DNA of 64,000 bases from NCBI RefSeq assembly GCF_022605725.1, contig NC_065550.1:26974262-27038261 (forward strand), in the 5' to 3' direction. Of this stretch, positions 1-12,006 are shown one piece after another. The translations under genes were made by a program, and so were the position numbers. Each line of letters begins with the position of its first letter. Within the stretch, counting starts at the first letter, position 1. The notes beneath the pieces were generated by a model. It saw nothing but the letters and a program-made list of their open reading frames with translations. It was not told the DNA's origin and did not search any database. Source of the DNA: Anthonomus grandis grandis (Eukaryota; Arthropoda; Insecta; Coleoptera; Curculionidae).

Positions 1-1345
1 ATGTTGTTAAAGGTTCAATGTAGTCCAAACAAAAATTTCAGAAGTATTGGTCTTTTTAGACACTGGGGTCGAAGAACAAAGTTTGACCTTGAAAGTGACT
101 ACTCACTTCAAAGCCCAATATCCAAAAAAATACCAAGACTATTTCCATAAAGCAAAAAGCATAATATTCAGACGAATGTTGTATACACATATTACTTAAG
201 GTCCAAGTCAGTCTAATTAGTGATTTTGGAAAGATTGAGCTTCTTAGGCAGTAGAGCCCAGTAACAAGATTTGATGTTCAAAGTAGTAACTGATTTTAGG
301 CCTCAAAATCCAAGGATCTACTAACACTATTCTAATAAAACAAAAAGCGTGATATTCACAGGAGTGTTTCTTACAAATGTTGTTTGAGGTTCAATGTAGT
401 CCAAACAAAAATTTTAGAAGTGTTGGTCTTTTTAGACACTGGGGTCCAAGAACAAAATTTGACCTTTTTTGGAAAACAATGATTTTTGAAAATAATTTCT
501 TACTGGTAAGTTGTGTGGGGTGGGTGGGGGTGGGGTGAGGGTAGGATTTATAAAAAACGGTTTTTTCCAGAAAATAATTGCCTAAGAAAAAAATATTTTT
601 GTAGAAAATTATAGGTGAGAATATACGTATATAATATACAATTCTGTTTACAAAAGGGAGAAAATCTCGGAATTTTAAGAAATTTACAAGGGATTTACAT
701 ATCTAGTTTTAAACTCGATTACTACACCTCAAATATTTGATTAAATTCTTCTGAAAAATCACTAAATTTCGTTCATGTTATCTAATCTAATAACGCTGTT
801 TTTATAATAAATATTTATATATAAAATTATATCAAATTTAAATATGTAGTGTTATTAAATTAAATTTTGAATATATATTTTCTGCAAAAACATTGTTTTT
901 CATCAAAACAACCCTTAGCCCTCCACCCACCCCAACATTTGACCAGTAAAAAATTCATTTGGAAGGATACCATTTTTCAGCCATAATATCCAATTCATCC
1001 AATCCATAATATCCAAGGTGGCTACTCACTTCAAAGCTCAGTATCCAAAAAAATACCAAGACGAAATACGAAGATTTTGGAAAGATTGAGCTTCTTAGGC
1101 AGTAGAGCCCAGTAACAAGATTTGATGTTCAAAGTAATAACTGATTTTAGGCCTCAAAATCTAAGGGTCTACTAACACTAATCTTATGAATCAAAAAGCG
1201 TGATATTCACAAAAGTGTTTCTTATAAATGTTGTTTAAGATTAAATGTAGTCCAAGTCCAAATAAAAATTTCAGAAATATTGTTTTTTTTAGACACTGGG
1301 GTCCAAGAACAAAGGTTGACCTTGACGGTGACTCACTTCTTTGAC
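1..1345. repeat. Tandem repeat, unit about 375 bp, three diverged copies
   Basis: Copies begin near 1, 378 and 1228, each with a line like 'ggttcaatgtagtccaaa', followed by 'tttttagacactgggg' and 'caagaacaaa'. A second shared block ('attgagcttcttaggcag') occurs near 235 and 1086. The spacing of the third copy is enlarged by an inserted inverted-repeat element (about 497-955). No coding potential seen. Probably a local satellite-like array or part of an old transposon. Confidence 0.75.
497..955. mobile_element. MITE-like element with long imperfect terminal inverted repeats
   Basis: The left arm (about 497-585, containing 'ttactggtaag' and 'ggggtgggtgg') matches the reverse complement of about 877-948 ('ccacccacccca', 'gaccagtaaa') over roughly 80 bp with several indels. 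The element splits one unit of the surrounding tandem repeat, so it inserted later. No ORF inside. The ends and the target-site duplication could not be fixed by eye. Confidence 0.5.
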
Positions 1346-2196
1346 AAATCCTTTTTAGGTCGATAATAGAAGAGTTTTTATTGATTTCGAGTTAATGAAG
1401 ACTGAAAATCATTAGAGACAATTATTTTACCTTTTAAAGCAAAATGTGAGCTGTGCCTGGTTTAAACGTTAATGCAAAAAGCATAATTTATTATATTATA
1501 CAAAAAAATATGTTTTATGAAGGTTTCAATCACTGTAGGGATACATACTTTTTTTACGCACATAAAAAACTAAATAAAGTAACAGTCACTCTACAATGGA
1601 AGGTTGATTAACTGGATTAAGGTTGTGTATTTGGTGGTTTACTATATCCAAGACTTCCAAGAGATTTTTCTTTAATTACGATGATGATTTCAAAGTTTCC
1701 CATTGCCACGCCTCAAATTTTTGGAATAAAGTTAAATAATGAGCTATCAAAGCCGTCAAACTTGGATTATTCCTAATTTGTTTCTTGCAGATTACATTAT
1801 CTATTAAGTGTAGATGTAAAATGCATATATTATATAAATAAGACTGTAGCGGACTAAAAAACTCACCTATATCTACTGTTATCCGGCATCCATGCGCACA
1901 TATGTAAATACAAATCCAACAGAAAACACATTAACTTCACCACGAAATTTGGATTAGGTCACCTCAACCTATACCACCTAGAAACCATAATGTGGTACCA
2001 ACAAAAGTTAATTAGAATTTCCTAAGGCAAATCGGGAAGTCATCAAAAGAGTAACAGAAATATTCAACTTTTATCACGTATAATATCCGCACATAAACTA
2101 AATCTGCCTATACAGTCTCCACTTACAGGATGAAGCCTATTAACCTAACTTATAGTCTCATGACCCGTACCGTACTAACCGTGGATGTTATTTGAC
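1346..2196. other. Anonymous AT-rich stretch
   Basis: No gene, RNA or clear repeat recognised. Confidence 0.5.
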
Positions 2197-3520
2197 ATCG
2201 GGCCGATTTTTATTTTTAATGTTCATCCTTTTATTCAATGAGTACTCTGCAGGGGATCTAATATATTAATATTATTAATGAGTTTCTTAACTAATATTTA
2301 TTTATATTTATGTTAAAGATCTGATAGTTTTCTGAAAAGTTCTTTCTGGATCTTTGAGTAAAAGGAGACGTCACTGGATAGATAATTTTTGAAAACAAGA
2401 ATATTGGAGATAATGAGAGGAATTACTGGACATAATGAAGGTAAAAGAAGTAAGTCAGAAGTAGAACTCAGTCAGAAGAAAAAGAACTATAATGCCAAGA
2501 AAAACTAGACTAAGATGGAAATACATTACTGGAATTGAAAAATATAAAAAAAATGTCAAGACTAACTTCAGAAGTCCAGCATCAAGGAAAGAAGAAGAAG
2601 AAAGAAGAAGAAGAAAATATTTATATATAGTTTAAAGATATCTTCCTGCATCTTTGACTAAAAGACAACATCACTGGATAATTTCGAGAAAATATCCTAA
2701 ATAATAAGAGGATTTTTTTAGGAACAACAAAGATAAAAGAAGTAAATTAAAAACAGCACTTAAATAGAAGAGAGAACAAGAAGGAAGTATGAAGACAGAA
2801 ATAAGAAAAAAAGGAACCATAATGCTAAGAACAACTGAACTAAGAAAAAAATACATTGCTGGAACTGAAAAACACGCAGAAAAAACTTCAGAAATTGTTC
2901 AATATTAAGGAAAGAAGAAGTAGACAAATGTGAACAAGCTCAGACTTATAAAAACTGGCTTTGGACTTTCTGCAAACAATACTATAGGTATAGGGTAAAG
3001 ATTTTTTCCCACCCTAGATAATAACCTTATGCATAATACTATGGTAGGTAGGAATGGTAGGACCGAATTTATTTTTAATGTTTATGCTTTTATTCAATGA
3101 GTACCCTGCAGGGAATCTGATATATTAACATTAACAACGAATCTAGCAGTTATTTATTTATATATAAGATCTGATAATTTTTTGAAACGTTTTTTCTGGA
3201 TCTTTGACTAAAAGGTAACATCACTGGATAATTTCGAAAAAATTCAAGGATTTATTGGACGTAACGAAGGTGAAAGAAGTAAACCAAATGCAAAACTCAG
3301 ACAGAACAGAGAATAACAAGATAGTATGATAACATAAATAGGAAGAAAAAGAAGCACGATGCCAAGAAAAACTAGACTAAGAAGAAAATGCCTTACTGGA
3401 ACTAAAGAACATTAAGAAAATGTCAATACTTACTTCAGAAATTGATCCACAACAAGGAAAGAAGAAGAAGAAGAAGTTAAAAAATGCAAACAAGCTACGA
3501 CCAATAAGAACAGGCTTTGA
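2197..3520. repeat. Three diverged copies of a dispersed repeat
   Basis: Blocks at about 2197-2610, 2611-2945 and 3050-3520 share 'cttttattcaatgagta', 'ctgcaggg', 'catcactggataatttcgaaa' and a purine-rich tail of 'gaagaagaag' type. The middle copy lacks the first part. They look like repeated pieces of a transposon, possibly a LINE 3' part, but no conserved domain could be read. Confidence 0.55.
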
Positions 3521-5724
3521 ATGATTTCTTCTCACCCTAGATAACAAACTTCTGCCTAACATTATGTTAGGTAGGTACAATATAACCTCGAAATGACATA
3601 CTGAAGGATAAAGGAGATAATAGCTTCCTCAATACGAACAAACTGAAGTTCTCTAGCAAAATAATTAATTTACAAGTAAATAAAATCTTTACTGAAGTAC
3701 CAAAGGCTTTTGATAAAGTTTTAACCTTTTACAAATATTTAAAATCCTCTAAGACATCTTGTCTTAATTATTGATTATAAACTTTCTCAGAATTGATTTA
3801 ATATATTTAGCTTGGTGCTGTCCAGAAATATCCATTTAACCAACTATTTTGTGTTGAACCGATGATACATCAAGATTAATTCGCTTAAAATGGTGTTTAA
3901 TAAGCATCTGGTTTAACGTCACAGTTCATTAATTTATCTAATTAAAATTAAGTGAAGTTGTAACAACGCATTCCACAGTGTGGTCGCCTATATCCGATGG
4001 GAGCCAGGCTGTCTGCTTTAACGAGCGTGTTGATATTTGTAATAAACGTTTTTATTGTGGCTGTTTTTTAGCCTTGATTTTATTGGAATTATATTGGACA
4101 TTTAAAGGTGCTTTAATCGATTATTTTGACCATCTTCAGAACATAAAAAATCGGGTTTTACAGTTTTTAAATACCAGGATTATTAAAATATGTACGATAT
4201 TTTTCAAATAAGGTGAACGACTCTCACCATATCTTGGTCCTGTCATTATCAATTGTGCCAGATATCTCAGTTTCTACTGACAAAAATTATAGGAGAGAAC
4301 ATTTACTAATTAAAGTCTTTTCAACCGAAATTATTATAAGAATTTTCCATGTAAAGGAAATACATGTCGAGATATTTGGGTTTTTATCCAGAGTGGTCCT
4401 GTCGACACCAATTTTGCCAAGATATCTCGGTTTCTGTTAGCAATACAAGAAAATGATCTGAAAGTCTAATTATAGATTAGACTATCTATCGAAATGATAC
4501 TAAGCATTTTTCTTGCAATCTGAAAAGTTTCTGAGATATCTTGACTTGACACGATCTTTGCCTTTGAAAAAATAAAATCACGAGATCAATTGCTGCATTT
4601 CATTTTTTCCTAAAAAAATGCCCCATATTTCTTTGTATTATTTCTATATTAGGTGCTGATCTCACCACTTCACAGCTTGCGAAACCCGATTAAACTTTTT
4701 AAAACAAAACCAATTTTTACGCCTGTCAATCAGTGTATAGTCGGATAAACATGCCGCTAATGAAATGGTTTAATCTGACCAGTTTTGAAGATAAAGTAGT
4801 CGAAAAAGATCCGTCAAAACCTGCTAAGAATTACACTAATTGCTGGTAAATGTATCGATATTAAGAAGTTAAAAAGGGTTTGGAAATTTTGGATATTGCA
4901 AAATCCGACAGCAAAATTATTTTAATAATTAAAATGGGATCTTATTTGTGTCTTTTAGTTTATAATCTTTTTTCAAATAATTACGTAGTGATGAAACATT
5001 TATTTTTAGAACCGAACTAATTGGAATTAAATGATGGTTTCTACCAAACGATTAATCATTAAGATGATACGTGTATCCCATTTGGACCTCAACCGCCAAA
5101 CTAATTGCATATGTATTTCATTTTTTGTGCTTTCTATAACAGCAGGCGGCTTTAAGGAGCCAAAACCCTTTAAGCCTGAAAACCCATTACTAATCATAGT
5201 TTTAAAAAAGAGAAAAGTCAGCTTCCTGGAAGCAGAAGGAGAAATTTATTGTTTTTAGTTTTCAGAAGGAAAACAACTATATGGAAAGAAAAATCAATTT
5301 AGAAAAGGCAATGTAAGTATCTGGGATGTATGTTGAACCAAAATTGGAACACAGTATAAGAGATCAGATATAGAATAGAACAATCAAGACCAACCTCGAA
5401 AAATTACTCAGAAATAAAAATCTAAACTTTAAACTAAGTTACAGACCTCTAAAATCATACTTAGAATATATTACATATAAAAGAAGAATGCTCTAAATTC
5501 CAGTGTCTTATTCTTCAAAGTAAGATCGAAGGATGAAAGAGAGAAATAGAAAGAAGGAAGCTTTCGTTGTTGCAAAATATTAGACAATGGACGGCGTTAA
5601 GTAGTTTTCAAGAACTTTAAAATGCTGTAATTGACAGAACCATATGAAAGACGCTTCTTATTCACTCCAGACAGCTTTATATATTTACTTATATAGATAT
5701 TTTCGTCAAAATTTATTAAAAAAT
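3521..5724. other. Anonymous AT-rich stretch with a short internal duplication
   Basis: No gene recognised. Between about 4233 and 4440 a block of about 40 bp occurs twice ('gtcctgtc', 'gatatctc', 'ggtttctg' pattern). The short open frames here show no recognisable protein features. Confidence 0.4.
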
Positions 5725-6050
5725 TAAACCAACACCACTGGAATATTACTGTATAGATTAAGTAGCGAAAAAATTAATAATAATGACGTTTAATGCCAAC
5801 TATCAAAATGTAAAATTGCATAATTGTAAATTAATGTATTTATTCTTATTTTTTCATTTAATTTTAAATTACAATATTTTATTAAAAAACAATTAAAAAA
5901 TTAAACGAACACCACTGGAATATTACTGTATAGATTAAATCGTGAAAAACTCATGATATTGACGTTAAAGGTCAATTATTGAAATTTAAAATTAGATTAT
6001 TGTAAATTAATGTTTTTGTTTTATTTTTTTATTTAATTCTCTTGGGTTGC
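5725..6050. repeat. Two-copy tandem repeat, about 175 bp
   Basis: About 5725-5880 and 5895-6050 both carry 'accactggaatattactg', 'tatagattaa', a 'gacgtt' block and 'attgtaaattaatgt'. The copies have diverged moderately. Not coding. Confidence 0.65.
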
Positions 6051-6593
6051 AGATAATTCTTCTCTAAAGTGTTATTGAGGAACTTTAGGGAATATTTAGG
6101 CAAGGCTTTCCAAGTATATAAAATAGATTTTTCTTGATACATATATTCCAAGAAAATCTTAAAAGCTTACATGATTATCTTGATAAGATATTTTTAGTAT
6201 AAATTATTGTTATATTCCTGGAATATTCTTACATACTGCGAGATCTTTAAGATAATATAATAATAATAATATCTTTATTTTTGATAAAGAAATAATGTTT
6301 ACATTAGTAATGATTCTAATGAGGGTGACGTTCATTTAGATATGCTCTTCCACGCAACCGTCCCAACCAATAATAATAAACCTAAATAATAATAAAAATT
6401 TTACAATTTTTTGAACAGACAAAAAAAAAGAAAATCTAAGATTTTATAGCTTACGTTCTTAGTATCAACTCATGGTTTCGACATTCTTTTTTAAATATCC
6501 GACTACCCTTAAGTGATTTGAATTCGGTGGGAATATCATTCAATATTTTTACGCTATTTTATGAAAATGATCTCTCTGGAATAAGGCGGTATA

Positions 6594-7560
6594 GTGTCTA
6601 GGAATATTATAAAGAGAGCCAGATCTTGTGCGGCAATTACTGCGACACACAAATTTACTTGCCATTTTTACCAGATAAAATTGGAAGATCACTGTTTAAC
6701 CTTAAATCCAAATAAATGTCAGGTTCTTCTCTTTGGTAGGATTCAGTGTAGAGACAAGTATGAAAACCTTGTAAAAATTAACGTAGATGGTGAACCGATA
6801 AAATGTTCTGCTTTAGCAAAAAATCTTTGTGTACTATTGTATATTAACTAAGATATTGATAATGCATTAAACAGGCATTTATTAACTTAATCTACTTAAT
6901 AAAAACCTTAGGAAAGTCCTGTGCGATAGTTTTGTATTGGCCCACTTTAATTATTGTGATGTCGTATTATGGTTCTTGCCTTCTGGCAATCGTATTCAGT
7001 ACATCCAGAATTGTTGTGTAAGATTGATAAATGGTATAAGAAAGCACGGTAAAGAGGTGATTGATGATATGCGTGAAATGAAGTGGTGTTATATGGCTAA
7101 AAATAGGTAACAACATAGCCTTCTGATGTTTACCAAAATTGAATTTAAAAAATGTCCAGGATACCTATATCAAGAAGTTAAATTCAGGTATGACCTGGAT
7201 TTAAAGAAAGAAGTCTTAATTACTGTATATATAGACAATACAATGCCATTCCTTGCAATCTAAGCTGCCTGCCGCCGCCTCTATTTAAATGTAGAATTAG
7301 GAGTTTCTGAATAGAATCAATTTAAACCTGTACTTAGTGTTTGCAATAAATTATAATTTTTTTCTCCTTTTTTATTATATTCCGTTTCTCATTAGCTTAT
7401 ATGCATAATATACATTTATACATATATTTATTAGAAAATATTGTATCAAAGTATATAGTTTTTTTCGTTATTATGTTAGTTATGTGGATAAGATAGGAAG
7501 CATGCTTCAACTCCGCTATTTGCAACTTACTCTGTAAATTATAATAAAGACCTTATTTTT
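6594..7560 (+). mobile_element. LINE remnant, 3' end of reverse transcriptase ORF
   Basis: Conceptual translation across stops gives typical LINE ORF2 C-terminal text: 'LNPNKCQVLLFG' near 6700, then 'HFNYCDVVLW' near 6940 and 'RIQYIQNCCVRLINGIRKH' near 6990-7050. These match the RT thumb and C-terminal region of CR1/Jockey-like non-LTR retrotransposons. It is 5'-truncated and broken by stops and shifts. Its 3' end runs into the (ATT)n tract. Confidence 0.8.
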
Positions 7561-7577
7561 ATTATTCTTATTATTAC

Positions 7578-7644
<67 letters not shown>
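7561..7644. repeat. (ATT)n microsatellite
   Basis: Nearly uninterrupted ATT units over about 84 bp. It sits directly at the 3' end of the + strand LINE remnant, so it probably grew from that element's simple-repeat tail. Confidence 0.95.
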
Positions 7645-8900
7645 TTAAAGGTAAGTTAGATTCAAGTAATTTAATAACAAGACAAGCCATATGTAATTAA
7701 AACGCTTATCCAGATTTAACCAGTGAGAATCACACAAACTATTTGATACATGATCAAACTTTCGCAGTCCGTATGCAAATCTTATACAACAATTCTTTAT
7801 CCTTTCTTATTATTATTCTGAGTTTGATATCTTAAGTTATTAGTAATCTTTTTGTTTACAAAGAACCCTAATTTTAAGACTTGTATTGGTTATTAGCTTA
7901 GAAACATGTTGAGAGAACCTTAAGTCATTATCAAAAGTTAATACTAAGTTAGGACAAGAATCAGTAAATTTTAATTGTACCCCATTCAAAATCAATCTGA
8001 AAGTGTTATATTTGCAAAAGAATATTGGAATTTTTAGCGACCAGTAAAACTTCTGTTTTCGCTTCAATCAAAATTCTGGAAATATTTGAAATGCTTTAAG
8101 GATATCATTCAATTTTTTCTGAGCCAGATTAGTATCTTTTAAACTGAAATAGTAATAAATTTGGGAATCATCGGCATATGAGTGATACTTTTAATATTTT
8201 AAATAATAATGAAAGTTCGTTGTATAAATTAGGAACAGAAATGGGCCCAGGATACTACCCTGAGTAACGGCTCTTGAATTCGTCAAATCACCAGAATGCA
8301 CTCTCGTGCTCTGTATATAACTCTATGTTTGCGATTTAACAGATAACTCTTAAAAAATTCGATAGGTTTCTTAGATATTACTATCAAAGGCCTTGCTGAA
8401 ATCCAGAAGTTTGAAACAAGTATTTAATCCTCTGCCAAGATATGTAAAAATATTATGAGTGACTTTTAGCAAGGCTATTGTTGTGCTATGGGGAGGTCTA
8501 AAACCAGATTATGTAGAAGGTAGTATATTATTTTTTGAAGAAAGTTGAGAAGCAACAACTCTTTCCAAAATCTTTGACTCCGTAAGAAGCAAACTTACAC
8601 GTCTATAATGAGCAGTCTCAGGAGCAGTACTCTTTTTGCGTACCGGAATTATATTTGCCTTTTTCCAGATATGCGGCTATGATTTAGTGGTAAGACATAC
8701 ATCAGGATCCCCATCTTTATCAGAACTCTACATGTATTATTTATAAAGAAACTATTAAAATCGTTTGCAGAAGTCCCAAAACATGATTCACTCGCAGATT
8801 AACTTATATTTAAGTACTTCAAAGTTTTCCCGGAAGTTTTAGAATTATTTTGTAATTTAAAATAACGAAGTGCCCTTTTTTAGACCTTAACTATTCTATA
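7645..8900 (-). mobile_element. LINE remnant, reverse transcriptase, minus strand
   Basis: On the minus strand the RT core is readable with interruptions: 'DFSKAFDS' near 8385-8410, 'TQGSILGPFLFLIY' near 8225-8270, then the catalytic 'YADD' near 8175-8186. A further open stretch ends at 7840. This order fits an RT palm domain of a CR1/Jockey-like LINE. It lies tail to tail with the + strand LINE, sharing the (ATT)n tract. Many stops show that it is dead. Confidence 0.8.
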
Positions 8901-9031
8901 AAGGACATATGAGGAGGAAAATAAAAAAAACAGCATTTTTATTTAATTGCTAATTAATTCATCCTTGTAAGATATTTTTGATAAATCACGTATCTAGTGA
9001 AACGAATGCCTAACCTTCAAAATTTCACATC

Positions 9032-9104
9032 GTTTCCGTAGTGTAGTGGTTATCACGTGTGCTTCACACGCACAAGGTCCCCGGTTCGATCCCGGGCGGA
9101 AACA
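9032..9104 (+). tRNA. tRNA-Val (anticodon CAC)
   Basis: A complete 73-nt cloverleaf without encoded CCA. Acceptor stem GTTTCCG pairs with CGGAAAC (9097-9103), discriminator A at 9104. The anticodon stem TGTGC/GCACA encloses loop TTCACAC, placing anticodon CAC at 9065-9067, which reads GUG valine codons. Internal Pol III promoter parts are present: A box around 9039-9049 and B box GGTTCGATCCC at 9083-9093. There is no intron. A T-run follows as terminator. The sequence looks like a functional gene; no neighbouring tRNA is seen within several kb. Confidence 0.98.
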
Positions 9105-9114
9105 AGTGAAACAC

Positions 9115-9119
9115 TTTTT
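9115..9119 (+). terminator. RNA polymerase III terminator of tRNA-Val
   Basis: TTTTT run 11 nt after the tRNA end, followed by more T-rich sequence. Confidence 0.9.
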
Positions 9120-10099
9120 ATTTTTTAATAATTATATGCATTGAACTTTAATCAGTTTAAAAATTGATTCATTAAAAAAACCTGCTTTAGTGTGTGATAA
9201 TAATAATTTATATTAAAATGTTATTATTTTTATAGTTAAATTTTAGATTATGGTTAGTACTATAGTTAGTATTTTTTTTGAGTAATAAAATTAAAATATA
9301 TGTCGTATCTGATTGGTACATTTGAATTTATAATTAATTATTAATACTTTTTAATTTATAGACATTAAATGCTTTTTCTTTCAAATTTAAGTATATGAAT
9401 AATACTTTATCCACCAATGCTATTATTAAAGAGAGATTATTTTAAAAATGTGGTATGTGATTTTTATTTAAGGTTTATTATTTCCAATGAGTAAATTCCT
9501 TATTATTCATCTTTATTTTAGGTTATTAAATCGTACAACCTAAAGTAGGAAAGTTGCAGTAAATATATAGTTTTTCAAAAACAAATTTAGAAAAACCAAA
9601 AATTGTCTGGAGAATATATATTTATCTTTTTGAAAGAAATTTGCTCTTGTTGAAAGTTTCAAGAAAAGAATAAGTTTATCCATTTCGAAAAAAAAAACTG
9701 CAACTGCGTGACTGAGATAGGCAATACCTTAAAATGGTAAAAAAAATTAACTATGTACTTGGAGTACTTGGAAAGAAATTCTATAGAAAAAATCTGGATA
9801 CATGAAAAAATTATAAATTTAATAAACAAATAGAAAACAATATTAAACTGACAAAAAAATTTTTTGGCTTATTTTAGAAATTTAATATTTAACCTTAATT
9901 ATTGTTCATTATTTCAAGGATTCGATGCAGATTATTCCAGCCATATATATTTATTTTTTTAATACGTTTTTAACTAAATAGACAGATATAGTAGACCCGA
10001 TAAATGTTGACAAAAGCGTATGTCTAAATATTTCTGAGTTGGCTCCATCTAGGGAATTACTTCCTAATTTTAAAACTTTAAATATGAGGAATTTAAGGT
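9120..10099. other. Anonymous AT-rich stretch
   Basis: No gene or recognisable repeat seen. Confidence 0.5.
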
Positions 10100-11310
10100 T
10101 TTTATTTTAAAACTTTAAATAGAAGGTGGAGATAGATTTTCAGAGATGCATTTAGTAGTGTGGAAAATCGAATGCTTGACTTTATTAATACTTTAATTTC
10201 AAAATACCAATATCCGGAGTTCTGAAAAGCATCTATAGTGCTACTAGTTCCTAAGGTGCAACATTCCAAAAGCTGTGCGGAATAGACCTATAAAAACTGT
10301 TTCTACGAGAAGTTTCTAACTAACTATTAAAGAACAAATGATATTTTTGTGTTAGAAACAAAATTTTGGTGCCCAATCAGTCAGGTTTTAGAGAGAATCA
10401 TTCATGTGAGTCGGTAATTGCATATATGATGATTTTATAAAAGCTATTGAGGATAATGAATCCGTTTTTGGGTGTGTTCTAAGATTTTAAAAGAACATTC
10501 GAGGCAGTTAATAAAAACATACTATTAGATAAGTTAAAAATAATGATCAGAGTTATTTGAGTAACAGAATACATGTGGTAAATTTACCAATAACATTTCT
10601 GATTATACGTCTGTTAAATATTATGTTCCGCAGGCCACAGTGTTTTTATTGTGTATAAATGATCTTGTTGGTGTAGTAGAACATACTAAAATTAATCTAT
10701 TTGCAGATGACACAAGGCTATCAATAATGATTTGAAACTGATATTTCATTGGCCATGTTTTAATAATTTATGTTTAAATACGTCTAAGTCTACGTTGTGT
10801 TTATTTGGTAAAAAATAAAAATGATTGAATGTTGATCTTAATGGCCTTAATGTAATGTAAATAGGGAGAAACTTGTATATCAGACTAGGATTAAGTATTG
10901 GGGGGTAATGTTTTACCCTAATCTAAACTTTTGCAGTGATGCATAAGCTATGAGAGCGATTCTTAATTTTGATAGATATGTATCAATAGATAATATGTTA
11001 AATGTTCCTTCTGTTAAACAAGAGGTTTTATTTAATGTTTTTATTCTTGTCTTTAAAATTAAAAATAAGTTGTCTCCAAGTTACGTTTGTATATAACCCT
11101 AGAAATATATACGATATTAATTATAGAATTATAAACGATTGTATAATACAATATTGCAAAGAAACCTTTATGGATTTAATAATTTTCCTCATCAAAGTTC
11201 CCCGATTTTCCACATAATCAGAGAAAGTATTACTATTAATTTAGTTCTAACAAAGAAGTTAAACATTTGGTTTTTAAAATTAAATACAAAAAAAAAATTT
11301 AAAATCAACT
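10100..11310 (+). mobile_element. LINE remnant, reverse transcriptase to C-terminus
   Basis: Read across stops and shifts, the + strand shows 'KRTFEAVNKNILLDKL' near 10490-10530, 'LFADDTRLS' near 10700 (catalytic ADD), and the C-terminal pattern 'VLFNVFILVFKIKNKLSPSYVCI' split over about 11020-11090, then 'VPRFST' near 11200. This order fits a non-LTR retrotransposon ORF2. Heavily degraded. Confidence 0.75.
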
Positions 11311-11703
11311 TTCTAAAACAAAATTACGACTTTTGAGAAAGACATAATCTACTTTCAGCCAGATCAATTATTAAAAATACTAAACTGGCTGAAATGAATA
11401 AAAAATTACTTGAAATACCTGAAAAACAGCATCAATCCAGTTTTTAAAATAATTGAAAGATTGTGAAAAAATCCTGGAAAAGGAAATCTTTTTTTTAAAA
11501 TAAACCTTATGCAGATATATAAAAAAAATTAATTCTATTGTAACTGAAAGGAAAGAAGAATTGTAGAATAAAATATTAAAAAGTATATAATGTATAATTT
11601 AAAAATAATATTTAATATTTAACCTTAATTTAACTTTTTTCTTATTTATTTATCCAATTAAAAAAAGACAAAGTTATTGCAAATATTATTCTTCTTATTT
11701 CCA
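11311..11703. other. Anonymous AT-rich stretch
   Basis: Nothing recognised between the LINE end and the unassigned open frame. Confidence 0.4.
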
Positions 11704-12006
11704 GATATGATACGATATCCACCCTGTAATTTCTGCACCAGAAACTATAATTCCTAAATATTGCACCAACATTTCTAAAGTGATTCACTTACCTTTTTGG
11801 ACTAAAAACTATATACCGTCCAAAAATCTGATGTCAGCAGCAACGGGCTACAGGACAATAAACAGAACTGAGTCTGATATCCACGATTATCCTTTGTACA
11901 AAAGTGTGGAAACACTGGTTTATCATTTTCTTTTTCAGATCTTTTTATACTCGCATTTTTATTTGCATCAATTGGATGATATCAGTCTGACCCTTCAATT
12001 TAGATG
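11704..12006 (+). other. Unassigned open frame, possible orphan exon
   Basis: A pyrimidine-rich 'ttcttatttccag' ends at 11703. From the stop at 11706-11708 one frame stays open to 12006, about 99 codons, with less biased composition than its surroundings and the segments 'VISAPETIIPKYC' and 'SAATGYRTINRTESDIHDYP'. There is no good donor site and no family that I recognise. It could be a lone exon, a transposon scrap or chance. Confidence 0.2.

Noticed and set aside
2671..3580. Small hydrophobic minus-strand ORFs near 2671-2856 and 3377-3580
   Set aside because: They are the complement of purine-rich repeats (poly-F/S/L) and look like composition artefacts.
4213..4440. 75-codon ORF containing duplicated 'ISV/LGF' strings
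   Set aside because: It covers a short DNA duplication; no protein family signs.
7561..7644. CRISPR-like regular repeat
   Set aside because: It is a simple ATT microsatellite; no CRISPR is expected in an animal genome.
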